A DNA stretch of 64,000 bases from Paraburkholderia rhynchosiae (GTDB taxonomy: Bacteria; Pseudomonadota; Gammaproteobacteria; Burkholderiales; Burkholderiaceae). The notes under the pieces are model-generated. The model was given only the letters and a program-made list of their open reading frames with translations, did not search any database and was not told where the DNA came from. Shown in pieces: positions 62,354 through 64,000 of this stretch (positions are counted from its first letter, which is position 1; every line of letters begins with the position of its first letter). A program made the translations under genes and the position numbers. Where the stretch lies: positions 124,001-188,000 of the forward strand of contig NZ_PNXY01000004.1 of the NCBI RefSeq assembly GCF_002879865.1. The letters run 5' to 3'.

Positions 62354-64000
62354 ATGGCTCTCACTACGCGCGCTTCATTTTCCATTTCGCACCGCCTCGT
62401 CGTTTATTCGGTCGCCGCACTGGCAACGCTAAGTTCGCCGGCCGTTTTCGCCGCTAGCGAACCTCGCGCGAGCGAGGCGCCCGGTTCGGATTCAACCGAA
62501 CTGGCCGCGATGCCACTGGAGGCGCTGATGCAGGTCACCGTCAATACCGCGTCCCGTTTCGACCAGTCTGTCACCGACGCACCGGCCGCCGTGGTCGTGC
62601 TTACCGCCGAGGACATCCGTCAGTTCGGCTGGCGCACGCTCGCCGAGGCGCTCGCGTCGCTGCCCGGCCTGTACGTCACCAATGACCGTTCGTACGAGTA
62701 CCTCGGCGCGCGCGGCTTCCAGCGCCCCGGCGACTACAACAGCCGGTTTCTGCTGTTGATCGACGGCATGCGCACGAACGACGGCGTGTTCGGTCAGGCG
62801 CCGATCGGCACGGACTTTCCGCTCGACATGGATCTCGTCAAGCGCATCGAATATGTGCCGGGCCCCGGTTCCTCCGTGTATGGCGCGAACGCGCTCTTCG
62901 GCGTAATCAACGTAATCACGAAGAACGGCAGCGATCTGGCAGGCGCGGAGGCGGCAGTCGCGGTAGGCAGCTACGGCGAAAAGAAAGCGCGCGCGTCATA
63001 CGGCTGGCATGGCGCGCAAGGCGCGGACATCCTGCTTTCGGCGACCTCGTATGGGCGAAGCGGTCAGGATCTCCACTACGCGGCGTTCGACACGCCCGAT
63101 CAGAACCACGGCGTGGCCAACCGGCTCGACTACGACCGCGCGCAGGACTTTCTCGCCAAGGCCGCATACGGCGACTTCCGGCTCAGCTTCATCTACGGAA
63201 ATCGCACCAAAGGGATTCCCGACGCGCCGTACGGCGTGGTCTTCAATGCACCGTTCAGCGTGACCGATACGCATAGCTATGTCGACCTCACCTATCAGCA
63301 TGCGCTGTCGGAAGGCGTCATGCTGGCATCCCAGTTGTACTGGGGCCGCTATGACTACCGGATGCCGTCCGTGTATGGTCCCGAACCGGATGTAGCCAAC
63401 GTGGACGGCAGCCACGCGCTGTGGTACGGCGCCGACGTGCATGCGACGATATCGTCGATCGCGAAGCATCGCATTGTGATCGGCACTGACTTCGCGAGAG
63501 ACGCGCGCCTCGACCAGTACAACAACAACGTCGACCCGTATTCACAAATACTGGACGATCATCACAGCGGCAACCGCGCCGGTGTCTATATCGAGGATGA
63601 AATCACGCTGCCCGCCAGTTTCATGCTGAACGCTGGCTTGCGCTATGACCAGCAGACGGCCTCTGGCGGCAACCTGAGTCCACGCATCGGGCTCGTCTAC
63701 AAGCTGACGCCGCGTGATACGTTCAAGCTCCTGTATGGCCAGGCGTATCGCGCGCCGAACGCGTATGAGATGTACTACGCGGTGAGTGGCACAGACGGTC
63801 AGTTGAAGAATCCATCGCTGAAGGCCGAGCATATCGCGACCACCGAACTGGTCTACGAAAGAGCCGTGTCCGATACAGGGCGCGCCACGCTCTCGTTGTT
63901 CCATTACAACGCGCGCGATCTGATCAGCGCGACGCAGGATGTGTCCGGCCTCTATATTTTCCGCAACGTCAGCCGCGCAACGGCGAGAGGCGCTGAGCTG
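62354..64000 (+). CDS. TonB-dependent outer-membrane receptor (N-terminal part)
   Basis: The gene runs off the right edge, giving 549 residues. A signal-like N-terminus (VVYSVAALATLSSPAVFAAS) is followed by a TonB-box region and a plug domain: LMQVTVNTASRFDQSVTDAP, VVVLTAEDIRQFGWRTLAEA, then FLLLIDGMRTNDGV and GPGSSVYGANALFGVINVI. Beta-barrel strands follow from about 180 on (ADILLSATSYGRSGQDLHY; GVYIEDEITLPASFMLNAGL). The receptor would import a siderophore, vitamin or another scarce compound with energy from TonB. The ligand is unknown. The start ATG 62354 lacks a clear ribosome site. Confidence 0.9.
   Translation, partial: MALTTRASFSISHRLVVYSVAALATLSSPAVFAASEPRASEAPGSDSTELAAMPLEALMQVTVNTASRFDQSVTDAPAAVVVLTAEDIRQFGWRTLAEALASLPGLYVTNDRSYEYLGARGFQRPGDYNSRFLLLIDGMRTNDGVFGQAPIGTDFPLDMDLVKRIEYVPGPGSSVYGANALFGVINVITKNGSDLAGAEAAVAVGSYGEKKARASYGWHGAQGADILLSATSYGRSGQDLHYAAFDTPDQNHGVANRLDYDRAQDFLAKAAYGDFRLSFIYGNRTKGIPDAPYGVVFNAPFSVTDTHSYVDLTYQHALSEGVMLASQLYWGRYDYRMPSVYGPEPDVANVDGSHALWYGADVHATISSIAKHRIVIGTDFARDARLDQYNNNVDPYSQILDDHHSGNRAGVYIEDEITLPASFMLNAGLRYDQQTASGGNLSPRIGLVYKLTPRDTFKLLYGQAYRAPNAYEMYYAVSGTDGQLKNPSLKAEHIATTELVYERAVSDTGRATLSLFHYNARDLISATQDVSGLYIFRNVSRATARGAEL

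Overview
The window is high-GC DNA with very short gaps between genes and many 4-base ATGA start/stop overlaps. Its content (membrane PQQ glucose dehydrogenase, cyanide-insensitive bd-type oxidase, caa3-type oxidase with a CtaG_caa3-type factor, a YqjD/YqjE/YqjK-like set, paired Hsp20 genes, many hemerythrin and ferritin-like proteins, many tiny stress-type proteins) fits a soil or plant-associated Burkholderiaceae such as Paraburkholderia or Caballeronia, probably a secondary chromosome. No rRNA, tRNA, CRISPR array, insertion sequence or prophage was seen. The window opens inside an Old Yellow Enzyme gene and closes inside a TonB-dependent receptor gene.

1-15400: small metabolic and stress genes (GNAT, DedA, VOC, lipoprotein, DUF2795, FmdB-type zinc ribbon, iron-permease-like protein, ParB-like protein, GFA-type zinc protein, DUF4142, two very small basic or Gln-rich proteins), a family-4 glycosyltransferase, a two-gene Hsp20 operon with a probable RNA thermometer, and two large orphan hybrid histidine kinases (4098-6266 and 13035-15380).

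15673-21940: a six-gene overlapping operon for a caa3-type cytochrome oxidase (CuA/cytochrome c subunit II, subunit I, subunit III, a small membrane protein, a CtaG_caa3-type assembly protein, a tri-heme cytochrome c). Subunit I lacks the usual acidic entrance of the D channel and the lysine of the K channel.

21994-34115: GNAT, CinA-like amidohydrolase plus glutamine-dependent NAD synthetase, a hemerythrin, an FdhF/YdeP-type molybdopterin oxidoreductase, the CioAB quinol oxidase with its tiny DUF2474-like partner, and PQQ glucose dehydrogenase carrying an unusual Ala/Ser-rich insert.

34276-40148: Nudix, hemerythrin, YciE/YciF-type ferritin-like protein and manganese catalase (oxidative-stress proteins), then a phosphatidylserine-decarboxylase-family enzyme resembling fungal tryptophan decarboxylase PsiD, with a Cys-rich flavodoxin-like protein.

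40293-54493: a glycan region. It holds a PIG-L deacetylase and GT2 gene, then an ABC exporter fused to a kinase-like ATPase domain and a receiver domain, a pair of 24-bp direct repeats, and a mostly overlapping cluster of GT4, heptose-bisphosphate phosphatase, GT9, carbamoyltransferase, GT2, GT9, a further glycosyltransferase and a UDP-xylose synthase-like enzyme. Together these look like a pathway for a carbamoylated, heptose- and pentose-containing surface glycan.

54472-64000: RecQ-type helicase, two zinc alcohol dehydrogenases of the formaldehyde-dehydrogenase-like group, small stress proteins, the YqjD/E/K-like operon and the start of a TonB-dependent receptor.

The observations most worth following are the ABC-transporter/receiver fusion, the oxidase subunit I without canonical proton-channel residues, the PsiD-like decarboxylase locus, the SD-masking hairpin of hsp20, and a 25-bp element repeated 40-41 bp upstream of two unlinked genes.
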